The translations under genes and the position numbers were made by a program. Positions 63,633 to 64,000 of a DNA stretch of 64,000 nucleotides are shown here, one piece after another (within the stretch, counting starts at the first letter, position 1; each line of letters begins with the position of its first letter). Source of the stretch: Caballeronia arationis (GTDB taxonomy: Bacteria; Pseudomonadota; Gammaproteobacteria; Burkholderiales; Burkholderiaceae). The DNA lies in NCBI RefSeq assembly GCF_001544975.2, contig NZ_FCOG02000017.1, forward strand, positions 1 through 64,000, given 5' to 3'. The notes beneath the pieces were generated by a model. The model was not told where the DNA came from and did not search any database. It was given only the letters and a program-made list of their open reading frames with translations.

Positions 63633-64000
63633 TTACAGGCCCTCCACCATGTCAGGCACGATCTGGAACAGATCGCCGACGAGCCCGTAATCGGCGACGG
63701 AGAATATCGGCGCCTCGCTGTCCTTGTTGATCGCGACGATCACCTTTGAATCCTTCATGCCCGCGAGGTGCTGGATCGCGCCCGAGATGCCGACAGCCAC
63801 GTAGAGTTGCGGCGCGACGATCTTGCCGGTCTGCCCGACTTGCGCATCGTTCGGGGCAAAGCCCGCGTCGACCGCTGCGCGCGACGCGCCGAGCGCCGCA
63901 TTCAGCTTGTCCGCGAGCGGCACGAGCACGGTGTGGTAGTTTTCTCCGCTACCGAGTCCGCGTCCGCCGGATACCACGGTCGAGGCCTGTCCGAGGTCCG
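63633..64000 (-). CDS. etfA: Electron transfer flavoprotein alpha subunit, C-terminal part
   Basis: About 122 residues run off the window edge. [65 protein letters not shown] and [22 protein letters not shown] are the FAD-binding C-terminal domain of EtfA. The upstream part and the etfB partner lie outside. It precedes the dioxygenase gene by 37 bases, so the ETF may be in the same transcription unit as the aromatic enzymes, accepting electrons from an acyl-CoA dehydrogenase coded beyond the window. Confidence 0.95.
   Translation of the reverse strand, partial: DLGQASTVVSGGRGLGSGENYHTVLVPLADKLNAALGASRAAVDAGFAPNDAQVGQTGKIVAPQLYVAVGISGAIQHLAGMKDSKVIVAINKDSEAPIFSVADYGLVGDLFQIVPDMVEGL

Noticed and set aside
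1-64000. CRISPR arrays, tRNA or rRNA genes, insertion sequences, attachment sites
   Set aside because: No regularly spaced repeats, no cloverleaf-type segments, no transposase or integrase reading frame, and no long terminal inverted repeats were seen by eye. Absence is not proven without a search.

Overview
The window is GC-rich DNA from a beta-proteobacterium, most likely Burkholderiaceae (Paraburkholderia, Caballeronia or Burkholderia). The evidence is a Burkholderia-type general porin (56255-57484), DUF3562 and DUF4148 proteins, and a very dense set of catabolic, transport and regulator genes. It looks like an accessory catabolic region of a secondary replicon or an island. I see no rRNA, tRNA, phage, intact insertion sequence or CRISPR array.

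Layout. 1-3.2 kb is a decaying margin: two copies of one small protein family, a DUF3562 gene, two frameshifted Lys/Ala-rich ORFs and a deleted cpdB. 3.3-8.5 kb holds a GlxA-type regulator divergent from an SDR, a hydrolase remnant, an NmrA-like reductase and a Tat-exported epoxide-hydrolase-like protein. At 9-10.9 kb a 5'-truncated MFS gene abuts a TetR gene across what looks like a deletion junction. 11-20.4 kb is one long minus-strand transcription unit: flavin reductase, HpaB-type monooxygenase, cupin, amidase, periplasmic binding protein, DUF2848 protein and LivGFHM-type ABC transporter. Divergent from it lies a cysteine desulfurase, then MarR and SnoaL genes sharing a perfect palindrome. 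Three genes in 17.9-21.2 kb carry a single frameshift each.

23.5-26.2 kb encodes a secreted protein, a monohaem cytochrome c, a catalase-like protein and a DUF4148 lipoprotein. 26.4-33.5 kb carries a GMC dehydrogenase, an NCS1 permease, an aldehyde dehydrogenase, a LysR regulator and an agmatinase-family ureohydrolase. This set fits uptake and breakdown of a guanidino or amino-alcohol compound. 33.9-37.8 kb is a complete sugar ABC importer ending in a terminator, followed by a 2-hydroxyacid dehydrogenase remnant.

38.2-64 kb is a second catabolic block. It contains a MaoC-like protein, CoA-transferase and ketopantoate-reductase-like enzyme; AraC and LysR regulators; an ALDH/ECH/CoA-transferase/SDR/P450 operon; an MFS and MmgE/PrpD pair; two more MFS genes; a porin; a CoA-transferase/FAH hydrolase/alpha-beta hydrolase operon; and an opposing aromatic unit (flavin monooxygenase, gentisate-type bicupin dioxygenase, end of etfA). 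Four copies of a GGTT(C/G)ATCCA(A/T)TG motif lie at the transcription starts of the MFS, MFS, porin and CoA-transferase genes. They tie this block into what appears to be one repressor-controlled regulon whose regulator is not in the window. This is the most interesting signal I found.
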